NCBI RefSeq assembly: GCF_002812985.1 | Contig: NZ_PGCP01000015.1 | Location: forward strand, 62,001 to 126,000 | Direction: 5' to 3' | Source of the DNA: Aeromonas lusitana | GTDB lineage: Bacteria; Pseudomonadota; Gammaproteobacteria; Enterobacterales; Aeromonadaceae | DNA length: 64,000 nt | Shown here: one piece after another, positions 48,362-56,937 of the stretch | How positions within the stretch are numbered: position 1 is the first letter of the stretch | Layout of the letters: each line of letters starts with the position of its first letter | Notes under the pieces: generated by a model | What the model saw: the letters and a program-made list of their open reading frames with translations, nothing else | The model's database searches: none | Told to the model about the DNA's origin: nothing | Program-made: the position numbers and the translations under genes

Positions 48362-49582
48362 ATGAGCAAATTTTATGTAGGTTCTGAAGTTGGCCAATTG
48401 CGCCGTGTCATGTTGCACCGCCCCAACCTCAGTCTGAAGCGTCTGACCCCTTCCAACTGTCAGGATCTGCTGTTTGATGACGTCCTGTCCGTTGAACGTG
48501 CCGGCCAGGAGCATGACAAATTCGCTCAAGTGCTGCGCGATCAGAATGTCGAAGTCTTCCTGCTGACCAATCTGCTGGCCGAAACCCTGGACGTACCGGA
48601 AGCCAAAGCCTGGCTGCTGCAAAACCAGGTCTCCGATTATCGCCTCGGCACCGCACTGGCCAATGACGTGCGCTGCTTCCTGGCTGACATGCCGCACCGC
48701 GAGCTGGCTCGCATCCTCTCCGGCGGCCTGACCTACTCCGAGATGCCCTACAGCGGCGTCAACATGGTAGTGGGCATGCATGCACTGACCGATTTCATCA
48801 TCGAGCCGCTGCCCAACCACCTCTTTACCCGTGACACCTCCTGCTGGGTCTATGGTGGCGTCTCCATCAACCCCATGGCCAAGGCCGCCCGTCGCCGTGA
48901 AACCAACCATGTGAAGGCCATCTACCGCTGGCACCCGCAGTTTGCCGGTCAGGACTTCATCAAGTACTTCGGTGACGAAGAGCGTGACTACGACAACTCC
49001 ACCATCGAAGGGGGTGACGTCCTGGTCATCGGCCGCGGCGCCGTGCTCATCGGCATGTCCGAGCGCACCACGCCACAAGGTGTCGAGCACCTGGCGCGCG
49101 GTCTGTTCAAACACGGCCAGGCCAAGCAGGTCATCGCCATGCAACTGCCGAAACACCGCAGCTGCATGCACCTGGATACCGTCATGACCCACATGGACAT
49201 AGACACCTTCTCCGTCTATCCGGAAGTCATCCGCAAGGATGTGAACTGCTGGAGCCTGACCCCGGGCGGTGCCACCGGCATGAACATCAAGGAAGAAGGC
49301 TACTTCGTGACCGCCATCGAGAAGGCGCTGGGTGTGGATCAGCTGAAACTCATCACCACTGGCGGCGACACCTTCGAGGCCGAGCGTGAGCAGTGGAACG
49401 ACGCCAACAACGTGCTGACCGTGCGTCCAGGGGTGGTCGTGGGCTACGAGCGCAACACCTACACCAACGAGAAATACGACAAGGCTGGCATCACAGTGCT
49501 GCCCATCCCGGGTGAAGAGCTGGGACGTGGTCGCGGCGGCGCCCGCTGCATGAGCTGCCCGATGGAACGTGACGGCATCTAA
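48362..49582 (+). CDS. arcA: Arginine deiminase ArcA
   Basis: Hydrolyses arginine to citrulline and ammonium, the first step of the arginine deiminase (ADI) pathway; 406 residues. It opens [28 protein letters not shown]. The catalytic features are [13 protein letters not shown] (Asp), [10 protein letters not shown] (Glu/Asp), [10 protein letters not shown] (His), and the nucleophile Cys in [17 protein letters not shown] near the C-terminus. First gene of arcA-arcC-arcB and a transporter gene. Confidence 0.97.
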   Translation: MSKFYVGSEVGQLRRVMLHRPNLSLKRLTPSNCQDLLFDDVLSVERAGQEHDKFAQVLRDQNVEVFLLTNLLAETLDVPEAKAWLLQNQVSDYRLGTALANDVRCFLADMPHRELARILSGGLTYSEMPYSGVNMVVGMHALTDFIIEPLPNHLFTRDTSCWVYGGVSINPMAKAARRRETNHVKAIYRWHPQFAGQDFIKYFGDEERDYDNSTIEGGDVLVIGRGAVLIGMSERTTPQGVEHLARGLFKHGQAKQVIAMQLPKHRSCMHLDTVMTHMDIDTFSVYPEVIRKDVNCWSLTPGGATGMNIKEEGYFVTAIEKALGVDQLKLITTGGDTFEAEREQWNDANNVLTVRPGVVVGYERNTYTNEKYDKAGITVLPIPGEELGRGRGGARCMSCPMERDGI

Positions 49583-49643
49583 CAAGACGGCGTGGCGCCG
49601 GCGGAGGCTGGCGCCACACAGACTCACACTCGAGATCAATGCT

Positions 49644-50570
49644 ATGAAAAAACCAACTGTCGTCGTCGCCCTGGGGGGCAATGCCCTGCTCCGTCGCGGC
49701 GAGCCGCTTGAAGCTGACATCCAGCGCAAGAACATCGCCACCGCCGCCAAGACCATCGCCCGCATCGCCGAGGATTACAACGTGGTACTGGTGCACGGCA
49801 ACGGCCCGCAAGTCGGCCTGCTGGCCCTGCAGAACAGCGCCTACACCAAGGTCGCACCCTATCCCCTGGATGTGCTGGGCGCCGAGTCCCAGGGCATGAT
49901 CGGCTACATGCTGATCCAGGAGCTGAAGAACCTGATGCCGAGCCGCAACGTCACCGCGTTGCTGACCCAGGTCCAGGTCGATCCCAAGGATCCCGCCTTC
50001 GCCAATCCGACCAAGTTCATCGGTCCCGTCTACGAAGAAGCGGAAGCCCGCGCCCTGGCTGCCGAGAAGCAGTGGAGCGTCAAGGCTGACGGCAAGTTCT
50101 TCCGCCGAGTGGTGCCGTCCCCGCTGCCCCAGCGCATCGTCGAAGGCGACGCCATCGAAACCCTGATCGCCCAGGGTCACCTCATCATCTGTACCGGTGG
50201 TGGTGGCATTCCGGTGACCTGGGATGGCCAGTGCCTGACCGGCATCGAAGCCGTCATCGACAAGGACATGTCTGCCGCCTACCTGGCCAAGCAGATCAAG
50301 GCCGACGCCCTGCTGATCCTGACCGACGCCGATGCCGTCTACCTGGATTGGGGCAAACCGACCCAGCGTCCTCTGCGCATCACCAGCCCGGACGAGCTGG
50401 CTGGCGTTCAGTTCGATGCCGGCTCCATGGGGCCCAAGGTCGAAGCGTCCTGCGAATTCGTCAAGGCGACCGGCGGCATGGTCGGCATCGGTTCCCTGGA
50501 AGATGGTCTGGCCATCCTCAGAGGCGAAGCCGGCACCAATATCGTTGCCACCAATACCGTGAATGCCTAG
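49644..50570 (+). CDS. arcC: Carbamate kinase ArcC
   Basis: Makes ATP from carbamoyl phosphate in the last step of the ADI pathway; 308 residues. [38 protein letters not shown] and the ATP site [18 protein letters not shown] are the family motifs. The ATG at 49644 was chosen by similarity; the frame extends to 49569, overlapping arcA, without support. Order arcA-arcC-arcB differs from the arcA-arcB-arcC order of many other bacteria. Confidence 0.95.
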   Translation: MKKPTVVVALGGNALLRRGEPLEADIQRKNIATAAKTIARIAEDYNVVLVHGNGPQVGLLALQNSAYTKVAPYPLDVLGAESQGMIGYMLIQELKNLMPSRNVTALLTQVQVDPKDPAFANPTKFIGPVYEEAEARALAAEKQWSVKADGKFFRRVVPSPLPQRIVEGDAIETLIAQGHLIICTGGGGIPVTWDGQCLTGIEAVIDKDMSAAYLAKQIKADALLILTDADAVYLDWGKPTQRPLRITSPDELAGVQFDAGSMGPKVEASCEFVKATGGMVGIGSLEDGLAILRGEAGTNIVATNTVNA

Positions 50571-50661
50571 TTAGCTAGCGGTCTGAACAACTTTGAACTG
50601 TGTACTGCGTAGTCAATAACACTGCCCAAATTGGTCTGAACAAATATAGAGAGAACTCATC
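50571..50661 (+). other. arcC-arcB spacer with direct repeat
   Basis: GGTCTGAACAA occurs at 50580-50590 and again at 50633-50643. No terminator. The repeat may be a relic of a small duplication or a binding site. Confidence 0.5.
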
Positions 50662-51666
50662 ATGGCTTTTAATCTGCGTAACCGTAACTTCCTGAAACTG
50701 CTGGACTTCACCCCGCGCGAAATCCAATACATGATCGATCTGGCCATCGACCTGAAGAAGGCCAAATACGGTGGCTATGAGCGCAAGCACCTGACCGGCA
50801 AGAACATCGCCCTGATCTTCGAGAAGACCTCCACCCGCACCCGTTGCGCGTTTGAAGTCGCGGCCTTCGACCAGGGCGCCCAGGTCTCCTACCTCGGCCC
50901 AAGCGGTTCCCAGATTGGTCACAAGGAGTCCATGAAGGACACCGCCCGTGTACTGGGCCGCATGTATGACGGTATCGAATACCGTGGCTACGGCCAGGAG
51001 ATCGTCGAAGAGCTGGGTGCCTACGCCGGTGTGCCGGTCTGGAACGGCCTGACCAACGAATTCCACCCGACCCAGATCCTGGCCGACTTCATGACCATGC
51101 TGGAGCACGGCAAGGGCAAGCGTCTGGATCAGATCAAGTTCGCCTACCTGGGGGATGCTCGCAACAACATGGGCAACTCCCTGATGGTCGGTGCCGCCAA
51201 GATGGGCATGGACATCCGTCTGGTTGCACCCAAGGCCTTCTGGCCGGAAGAAGAGCTGGTTGCCCAGTGCCGCCAGATCGCCGAAGAGACCGGCGCTCGC
51301 ATCCACCTGACCGAAGACGTGAAAGAAGGCGTGCTGGGTGCCGACTTCCTCTACACCGACGTCTGGGTCTCCATGGGGGAAGCGAAAGAAGCCTGGGATC
51401 AGCGCGTCAAACTGATGACCCCCTATCAGGTCAACATGGACGTCATCAACGCCACCAAGAACCCGGATGTGAAATTCATGCACTGCCTGCCGGCGTTCCA
51501 CAACGATGAGACCACCATGGGCAAGGAAGTGGCTGACAAGTACGGCATGAAGGGTCTGGAAGTGACCGAGGACGTGTTCGAATCCGAGCACAGCATAGTA
51601 TTCGACGAGGCCGAGAACCGGATGCACACCATCAAGGCAGTGATGGTTGCTACGCTGGGCGACTAA
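50662..51666 (+). CDS. arcB: Ornithine carbamoyltransferase, catabolic, ArcB
   Basis: In the ADI pathway it splits citrulline to ornithine and carbamoyl phosphate; 334 residues. The carbamoyl-phosphate motif [15 protein letters not shown], and [33 protein letters not shown] (HPTQ) and [11 protein letters not shown] (HCLP) are present. Alone the sequence could be anabolic ArgF; its place in the arc cluster supports the catabolic form. A GAGAG ribosome site precedes the ATG. Confidence 0.95.
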   Translation: MAFNLRNRNFLKLLDFTPREIQYMIDLAIDLKKAKYGGYERKHLTGKNIALIFEKTSTRTRCAFEVAAFDQGAQVSYLGPSGSQIGHKESMKDTARVLGRMYDGIEYRGYGQEIVEELGAYAGVPVWNGLTNEFHPTQILADFMTMLEHGKGKRLDQIKFAYLGDARNNMGNSLMVGAAKMGMDIRLVAPKAFWPEEELVAQCRQIAEETGARIHLTEDVKEGVLGADFLYTDVWVSMGEAKEAWDQRVKLMTPYQVNMDVINATKNPDVKFMHCLPAFHNDETTMGKEVADKYGMKGLEVTEDVFESEHSIVFDEAENRMHTIKAVMVATLGD

Positions 51667-51787
51667 GGTCGCAGTAGTGGTGCCGGGGGGTGACCCCCGG
51701 CTTTTCGACCATGTGACAGCGGCATAATACCTCTAACCCTACAACCCGCAGATACATGGATACCGCACCACAGAAGGAAGCTGGACC

Positions 51788-53194
51788 ATGACCAAATTCA
51801 AGTTCCCGTCAGCCTACACGATTTTGTTTGTGCTGATCGCCCTGGTGGCCGCCCTGAGCTGGATAGTGCCGGCCGGCAAATACGACATGGTAATGAACGA
51901 GGCCCTCGGCAAAGAAGTGCCGGTGGCTGGTACTTACAAGCTGGTGGATGGCAATCCCCAGGGGATAGTCGACGTGCTGCTGGCACCCATCGATGGCCTC
52001 TACAACCACGACACCTATGAGGCTGGCGCCATCGACGTCTCCCTCTTCATCCTGATCATCGGCGGCTTCCTTGGCATAGTGACCAAGACAGGCGCCATCG
52101 ATGCCGGTATCGAGCGCGTCACCGATCGTCTGCGTGGCCGCGAGGAGTGGATGATCCCGATCCTGATGGCGCTGTTCGCCGCGGGCGGCACCATCTACGG
52201 CATGGCGGAAGAGTCCCTGCCGTTCTACACCCTGCTGGTACCCGTGATGATGGCCGCCCGCTTCGACCCTGTCGTGGCTGCCGCAACCGTCTTGCTCGGC
52301 GCCGGTATCGGTACCCTGGGCTCCACCATCAACCCGTTTGCGACCGTGATTGCCGCCAACGCCGCCGGCATCTCCTTCACCGACGGTATCTGGCTGCGTG
52401 TCGCCATGCTGGTGGCCGGCTGGTTGCTGTGTGTGGCCTACGTGATGCGTTACGCCAAGATGGTGCGCAACGATCCAAGCAAGTCCCTGGTGGCCGACAA
52501 GTGGGATGAGAACCGTGCCCACTTCCTCGGCAACAAGAGTGACGAGATGCTGGAGTTCACCCTGACCCGTAAAATCGTGCTGGGTATCTTCGTCGCCGCC
52601 TTCGCCGTGATGATCTACGGTGTGGCCGTGCTCGGCTGGTGGATGGCACAGATCTCCGGTGTCTTCCTGGCCGCCGCCATCATAGTGGGCCTCATCTCCC
52701 GCATGAGCGAGGAGGAGCTGACCTCCAACTTCATCGACGGTGCCCGTGACCTGCTCGGCGTGGCCCTCATCATAGGTATCGCCCGCGGTATCGTGGTGGT
52801 GATGGACAACGGCATGATCACCCACACCATCTTGCACAGTGCGGAAGGGATCGTCACCGGCCTCTCCACAGTGGTGTTCATCAACGTGATGTTCGTGCTG
52901 GAAGTGGTGCTCTCCTTCCTGGTGCCGTCCTCCTCCGGTCTGGCGGTGCTGACCATGCCGATCATGGCGCCGCTGGCCGACTTCGCCAACGTGGGTCGCG
53001 AGCTGGTAGTCACCGCTTACCAGTCCGCCTCCGGCCTGGTGAACCTGGTGACCCCGACCTCCGCCGTGGTCATGGGTGGCCTGGCCATTGCCAAGGTGCC
53101 TTATGTGCGCTGGCTGAAGTGGGTAGCCCCGCTGCTCGGTATCCTGACCGTGCTGATCGTGGTCTGCCTGAGCCTGGGGGCTCTGCTCTCCTAA
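51788..53194 (+). CDS. YfcC-family membrane transporter, probable arginine/ornithine exchanger
   Basis: Inner-membrane carrier of 468 residues with about 12 hydrophobic segments. The N-terminal FPSAYTILFVLIALVAALSWIVPAGKYD and the middle GMAEESLPFYTLLVPVM and GTLGSTINPFATVIAANAAG blocks are typical of the YfcC/C4-dicarboxylate-carrier-like family. Streptococcal ArcD-type exchangers belong to this family. As the last gene of the arc cluster, exchange of arginine for ornithine is the likely job; family plus context, not proven. AAGGAAG precedes the ATG. A strong terminator follows. Confidence 0.88.
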   Translation: MTKFKFPSAYTILFVLIALVAALSWIVPAGKYDMVMNEALGKEVPVAGTYKLVDGNPQGIVDVLLAPIDGLYNHDTYEAGAIDVSLFILIIGGFLGIVTKTGAIDAGIERVTDRLRGREEWMIPILMALFAAGGTIYGMAEESLPFYTLLVPVMMAARFDPVVAAATVLLGAGIGTLGSTINPFATVIAANAAGISFTDGIWLRVAMLVAGWLLCVAYVMRYAKMVRNDPSKSLVADKWDENRAHFLGNKSDEMLEFTLTRKIVLGIFVAAFAVMIYGVAVLGWWMAQISGVFLAAAIIVGLISRMSEEELTSNFIDGARDLLGVALIIGIARGIVVVMDNGMITHTILHSAEGIVTGLSTVVFINVMFVLEVVLSFLVPSSSGLAVLTMPIMAPLADFANVGRELVVTAYQSASGLVNLVTPTSAVVMGGLAIAKVPYVRWLKWVAPLLGILTVLIVVCLSLGALLS

Positions 53195-53217
53195 GCAAGC
53201 ACCCCATATCGACACCA

Positions 53218-53246
53218 AACGGGAGCCGCTGGCTCCCGTTTTTTAT
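53218..53246 (+). terminator. Terminator of the arc cluster
   Basis: AACGGGAGCC/GGCTCCCGTT stem and TTTTTT. Confidence 0.9.
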
Positions 53247-53315
53247 TGCACTTGGGGGCGAAGGTCATGCCCAGCCAGGGGACGGGCACTCGTGCCACGG
53301 GGCCCGCTACAGCGG

Positions 53316-53355
53316 TAGAAAGACGGCAAGAGAAAGACGGCAAGAGAAAGACGTG
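53316..53355. repeat. 14-bp tandem repeat
   Basis: AGAAAGACGGCAAG repeated directly, with a third partial copy AGAAAGACGTGAAT. It lies between two terminators in gene-free DNA. Confidence 0.8.
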
Positions 53356-53368
53356 AATACAGCGGATA

Positions 53369-53394
53369 TAAAAAAGGCGACCCCGGGGTCGCCT
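53369..53394 (-). terminator. Terminator of the arc-linked argR
   Basis: GGCGACCCC/GGGGTCGCC perfect stem with TTTTTT on the minus strand, 28 bases after the gene's stop. Confidence 0.88.
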
Positions 53395-53421
53395 CTTGTA
53401 TTCGCATTCGGGGGGAAAGAC

Positions 53422-53961
53422 TTAACGCGCCTGGGCCAGGGTGCGCACCACGGCGGCGTGGGCCAGGCGGGTGCGGCTGATGTGGCGGGGGGCAACCAGC
53501 ACCACATCGTTGCCGGCCACGGCGCCCAGGATCTCGGGATCGGCGTTGCGATCCAGCAGGCGGGCCACCACGGTAGCGGCGCCCGGTGTGGTGTGCACCA
53601 GCACCATCTGCTGGTTGTGCACCACGGCGCGCACCATGTCGTGCACCGAGCGGGTGCTGCCGGCGGGTTCCAGCTGATCGTCTACCAGCGTGTAGACCTT
53701 CTTGCCGTTGGCATTCTGGGCCTTGGCCACGCCGAGGCGGCGCAGCAGGCGGGAGATGGTGGACTGGCTGATGTCGGCAAACCCCCGCTCCGCCAGCTCG
53801 CGACGGATCTCTTCCTGGGTGCTGTAACAGTGCTGGCCGATGATCTGGCGGCAGGCATCCAGCTGGGCCAGGTCGGACTCTTGTTCAGCGTGACGATGGA
53901 GGGTCTTGACCACGGGAGTGTCCTTTGATGATGCCAGGGGCTGCGACGCCATCTCTGCCAT
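53422..53961 (-). CDS. argR: ArgR-family arginine regulator linked to the arc cluster
   Basis: Arginine-responsive DNA-binding hexamer, 179 residues against 156 in E. coli; the N-terminus is about 25 residues longer. The winged helix reads STQEEIRRELAERGFADISQSTISRLLRRLGVAKAQ, and the oligomerisation domain has VLVHTTPGAATVVARLLDR. The arginine-binding pair of Asp in E. coli (AGDD) reads AGND here. The clear divergence from E. coli ArgR and the link to arc suggest a catabolic paralogue rather than the housekeeping repressor. ATG 53961 and ATG 53952 are both possible starts. Convergent with the transporter gene. Confidence 0.85.
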   Translation of the reverse strand: MAEMASQPLASSKDTPVVKTLHRHAEQESDLAQLDACRQIIGQHCYSTQEEIRRELAERGFADISQSTISRLLRRLGVAKAQNANGKKVYTLVDDQLEPAGSTRSVHDMVRAVVHNQQMVLVHTTPGAATVVARLLDRNADPEILGAVAGNDVVLVAPRHISRTRLAHAAVVRTLAQAR

Positions 53962-54081
53962 CCATGCCGTTTATAGCAAAAAATACTGATGGATATGAAA
54001 TTGGCAGCGAATGAGCGATGTCTAGCCGTTATGGGATGGCAAATTATAACCAAAGGGGGAATTAGTGATGTGACAGGGGTC

Positions 54082-54103
54082 AAAAATGGGCCCCTCGGGG
54101 CCC
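54082..54103 (-). terminator. Terminator of pyrBI
   Basis: GGGCCCC/GGGGCCC stem with ATTTTTG on the minus strand, ten bases after the pyrI stop. Confidence 0.85.
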
Positions 54104-54112
54104 GCTTGGCTA

Positions 54113-54577
54113 TTAGTAACGTTCGCTGACGATGTCCTGGGTGAAGGACTTCTCGCAGTATTTGCACTTCATGCGCACCACACCCTTCACCTCGCGCACC
54201 CGGAAGTAGCTGTCCACCGGCTCGTTGTGGGAGATGCAGTTGGAGTTGGGGCAGTGGAACACCCCGGCGATGAACTCCGGCAGCTCCAGCTGGTGCTTCT
54301 TCACCACGGTGAAGTCTTCGATGATGTTGACGGTCGCCTTGGGGGCGAACAGCGCCAGCTGGTTCGCCTGCTGCTCGGTCAGCTGGGTGTTCTCGATCTT
54401 GATGAGATCCTTCTTGCCGAGCGCGCCGGATTTGAGGTTGAAACCGACTGTGATCCGCTCCTGGGTCTCGATCAGCTGGAACAGCTTGAGGATCTTGATG
54501 CCCTGGCCGGCGGGGACGTGGTCGATGACGGAGCCGTGACGGATGGCTTCGACTTGCAGTTGATTCTTCTCGGACAT
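54113..54577 (-). CDS. pyrI: Aspartate carbamoyltransferase regulatory chain PyrI
   Basis: Regulatory subunit that binds CTP/ATP and sets the allostery of PyrB; 154 residues (E. coli 153). It starts [23 protein letters not shown]. The C-terminal zinc domain has the four Cys in [11 protein letters not shown] and [10 protein letters not shown]. The ATG lies 17 bases after the pyrB stop with GAGGGGA between, so pyrBI form one operon. Confidence 0.97.
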   Translation of the reverse strand: MSEKNQLQVEAIRHGSVIDHVPAGQGIKILKLFQLIETQERITVGFNLKSGALGKKDLIKIENTQLTEQQANQLALFAPKATVNIIEDFTVVKKHQLELPEFIAGVFHCPNSNCISHNEPVDSYFRVREVKGVVRMKCKYCEKSFTQDIVSERY

Positions 54578-54594
54578 GATGTGTTCCCCTCGGC

Positions 54595-55515
54595 TCAGAC
54601 AGTTTCGTTCAGTACCAGTGCCAGCAGTGCCTGGCGTGCATAGACCCCGTTTTCCGCCTGCTGGAAGTAGTAGGCGTGGGGGGTCTTGTCGACCGCTACC
54701 TCGATCTCGTCGACCCGGGGCAGGGGGTGCAGGATCTTCATGGTCGGCTTGGCGCCGGCCAGAGTGGCGACCTCCAGCACGAATTTGGCGGCCATGTGCT
54801 TGTATTCGGTCTCGTCGAAGCGCTCTTTCTGCACCCGGGTCATGTAGAGCACGTCGAGTTCCGGCATCACCTCTTCCATGGTCTCGTGCACGCTGAAGCG
54901 GATGCCCTTCTCTTCCAGCTCCTCGCACAGGTAGTCCGGCATCGCCAGCGCCTCGGGGGAGATGAAGAAGAAGCGGCAGTTGAACAGGCTCAGGGCCTGG
55001 GCCAGGGAGTGCACTGTGCGGCCGTATTTCAGGTCGCCGACGAAGGCGACGTTGAGGCCGTCCAGCTTGCCCTGGGTCTCGTGGATGGAGAAGAGGTCCA
55101 GCAGGGTCTGGGTAGGATGCTGGTTGGAGCCGTCACCGCCGTTGATGACAGGTACCCGGGAGAACTCGGAGGCGAGGCGGGCAGCCCCTTCCTTCGGGTG
55201 GCGCATCACCACCGCATCGCTGTAGGAGCCGATGATCTTGATGGAGTCCGCCAGGGTCTCCCCCTTCTTGGCGCTGGTGTTGCCGCCGTCGGCGAAGCCG
55301 ATGATGTTGCCGCCAAGGCGCTGTACCGCGGTCTCGAACGAGAGGCGGGTGCGGGTAGAGGCCTCGAAGAAGCAGCTGGCGACCAGCTTGTCCTTCAGCA
55401 GGTGAGTATCGGGTTCGGCCTTCAACCGCTGTGCGGTGGCGACCACCAGTTCCATGTCGGACCGGGTCAGATCCGAGATGGAGATGACGTGTTTTTTATA
55501 GAGTGGATTGGTCAT
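54595..55515 (-). CDS. pyrB: Aspartate carbamoyltransferase catalytic chain PyrB
   Basis: Makes N-carbamoyl-aspartate in pyrimidine synthesis; 306 residues. It starts [20 protein letters not shown]. Motifs are [47 protein letters not shown] and [12 protein letters not shown] 55515 has AAGGGA about nine bases upstream; the frame extends to 55557 with no support. The start lies inside the 3' end of a leader ORF that overlaps it by 20 bases, and a terminator hairpin sits just upstream, so expression is set by attenuation. Confidence 0.97.
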   Translation of the reverse strand: MTNPLYKKHVISISDLTRSDMELVVATAQRLKAEPDTHLLKDKLVASCFFEASTRTRLSFETAVQRLGGNIIGFADGGNTSAKKGETLADSIKIIGSYSDAVVMRHPKEGAARLASEFSRVPVINGGDGSNQHPTQTLLDLFSIHETQGKLDGLNVAFVGDLKYGRTVHSLAQALSLFNCRFFFISPEALAMPDYLCEELEEKGIRFSVHETMEEVMPELDVLYMTRVQKERFDETEYKHMAAKFVLEVATLAGAKPTMKILHPLPRVDEIEVAVDKTPHAYYFQQAENGVYARQALLALVLNETV

Positions 55516-55690
55516 CGTCTGCATTCCCTTTGGCATCAATGAAGGTTTTTCGGGCACAAAAAAAAGCCCCTGAAACAGGGGCTCTTTTTAAAAACAATTG
55601 GGGATCTGTGGGTCGGGAACCGGAAACAACGGGGCCGCTCTGGTGCGTTCCACCCGTCTGCAAGGCTGTTTTTTTCATCAAAAACTGCAT
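55496..55690 (-). CDS. pyrL: Leader peptide of the pyrBI attenuator
   Basis: A 64-codon frame starting at ATG 55690 with AGGACAGGACG upstream. It runs through a U-rich pause tract (encoding LFLK, GTTTTTAAAAAG) and through the terminator hairpin, and ends 20 bases inside pyrB. The hairpin region encodes SGAFFCARK, like the GAFFC of the E. coli PyrL peptide. In E. coli, low UTP slows RNA polymerase at the U tract, the ribosome catches up and the terminator cannot form. The same mechanism is inferred. This leader is longer than the 44-codon E. coli one and does not stop before pyrB. Confidence 0.7.
   Translation of the reverse strand: MQFLMKKTALQTGGTHQSGPVVSGSRPTDPQLFLKRAPVSGAFFCARKTFIDAKGNADDDQSTL
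55557..55586 (-). terminator. Attenuator hairpin upstream of pyrB
   Basis: AGCCCCTG/CAGGGGCT stem (55565-55583); on the minus strand followed by at least seven T. It lies 42 bases before the pyrB ATG and inside the leader ORF. Confidence 0.9.
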
Positions 55691-55723
55691 CGTCCTGTCC
55701 TGACCTTTTTCAAAACCGCAACG

Positions 55724-55751
55724 ATTATAGAGTCGCTTTTTGAATTGTCAA
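55724..55751 (-). promoter_or_regulatory. Consensus sigma-70 promoter of pyrBI
   Basis: On the minus strand TTGACA (55751-55746), 16-base spacer and TATAAT (55729-55724). Both boxes are perfect matches to consensus. Confidence 0.9.
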
Positions 55752-55789
55752 AAATTTATTTTTCAGACACTTTTTGACAGGAAAAACGT

Positions 55790-56332
55790 TTAACTGTCGC
55801 GAACGGGACGGCAAACCCACAGCTGGTGCCTTTCCTGCAGCGCCAGCCCATCTTCGGCCATGCTGCGCAGATAACCGAGCCTGTGGTGTCCCTCCAGCAG
55901 ACAATAGGGGCGGGGCAGGGGTTGGCCGTCCGGGTAGCAGTCACCTGGGCCTGGGGCCAGCACTATGATGGGCTCGGACCAGGTGCCCAGGGTCAGCATC
56001 TTCTCCCCGAGCCAGGAGCGGCGCACGTAGCGATTGTGGCGCAGCATCTCGCCCCAGCGCTCGATCACCTCCATATGGCGGGAGTCTATCTCGGTCAGGA
56101 CCCGCGTCGTGGGCCACTCCTCGCGCTCGAACTGATGACTGGCGAGATCGATAAAGCTCCAGTTGGACTCAAAACCGCGCCAATGGCGATAAATCCACTG
56201 ACTCAGCACGTTCTGGGGGATGAAGGGCACCAGGGGGGCGACCCGATCGAGGTAGTCTGGCAGGGACTCGGTTTTGCTCTCATCCCTGAAGTTGAGCGGT
56301 GCAAGTTGTTGAAGCAACCGGTAATTGAGCAT
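55790..56332 (-). CDS. Unknown protein with EGHHR motif
   Basis: A 180-residue soluble protein that I do not recognise. The N-terminal half is rich in Trp and aromatic residues (WIYRHWRGFESNWSFIDLASHQFEREEW). The C-terminal half has IIVLAPGPGDCYPDGQPLPR then YCLLEGHHRLGYLRSM. An (E/D)GHHR motif is typical of ParB/Srx-like folds, in which it binds nucleotides; that is only a lead. AGGAGG lies six bases before the ATG. It is a single gene between pyrBI and tRNA-Trp. Confidence 0.8.
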   Translation of the reverse strand: MLNYRLLQQLAPLNFRDESKTESLPDYLDRVAPLVPFIPQNVLSQWIYRHWRGFESNWSFIDLASHQFEREEWPTTRVLTEIDSRHMEVIERWGEMLRHNRYVRRSWLGEKMLTLGTWSEPIIVLAPGPGDCYPDGQPLPRPYCLLEGHHRLGYLRSMAEDGLALQERHQLWVCRPVRDS

Positions 56333-56500
56333 GAGCAGCCTCCTCTTGCGTCACGCTGGCCTGTTACCACCCTACCCCCATTCCGGGCCGTTTCCTACCC
56401 AAACAAGGCTGAAAATACAGCAGGTTACCCCCTGCGGTTGCCAGAATTGAACGGATTTGCTCGTCATTTGTGCAATCGCATCGAAAGTGCGAAAAAAGCC

Positions 56501-56528
56501 TTTACCTTTGATCCCGGCTTTGTATAAT
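56501..56528 (+). promoter_or_regulatory. Promoter of tRNA-Trp
   Basis: TTTACC (56501-56506), 16-base spacer and TATAAT (56523-56528), 16 bases before the tRNA. Confidence 0.75.
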
Positions 56529-56544
56529 TCGCCTCGTTTGTTGC

Positions 56545-56621
56545 AGGGGCGTAGTTCCAATTGGTAGAACAGCGGTCTCCAAAACCGATGGTTGCGGGTT
56601 CGAGTCCTGCCGCCCCTGCCA
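56545..56621 (+). tRNA. trpT: tRNA-Trp (anticodon CCA)
   Basis: Acceptor arm AGGGGCG/CGCCCCT, anticodon arm CGGTCTCCAAAACCG with anticodon CCA, T-arm GCGGG-TTCGAGT-CCTGC and an encoded CCA end. It resembles E. coli trpT. It stands alone, with its own promoter and terminator. Confidence 0.97.
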
Positions 56622-56629
56622 TTTTTCAG

Positions 56630-56656
56630 AAAGGCCAGCTCATTGAGCTGGCCTTT
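56630..56656 (+). terminator. Terminator of tRNA-Trp
   Basis: AAAGGCCAGCTC/GAGCTGGCCTTT stem, eight bases after the tRNA; TTT within the stem end and then CGCATTTC. Confidence 0.75.
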
Positions 56657-56937
56657 CGCATTTCTGTCATCCGCGTTTTTCTGCCTTCCTCGGCCCGGCC
56701 GTTGCCGCCGAGTGTCCCTTTGGATCTGTATTCCCGTCTTATCCCTTGAGCCTCAACGGCTTGGCCCGGTTGCGCTTCGCTAGCCGCTCTTGCCGCTTTC
56801 TGCCCTGTCGTTTCTGGCAATCGTGCTGCCCGGCGCCCTGTGCTACACCACATGAGCTGCGCCTCACGTGGGCGCACAAGCAACCGGGCGTTCCGACCGG
56901 CAACGGGGAGCGCGAAGCGAGAGCGAGGAGATGAGTG
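56657..56937 (+). other. Intergenic stretch before the decarboxylase gene
   Basis: No gene, RNA or clear promoter seen in 281 bases. Confidence 0.5.

Noticed and set aside
51809..53218. 469-codon minus-strand frame opposite the arc transporter gene
   Set aside because: His/Gln/Gly/Asp-rich antisense of a hydrophobic membrane protein gene.
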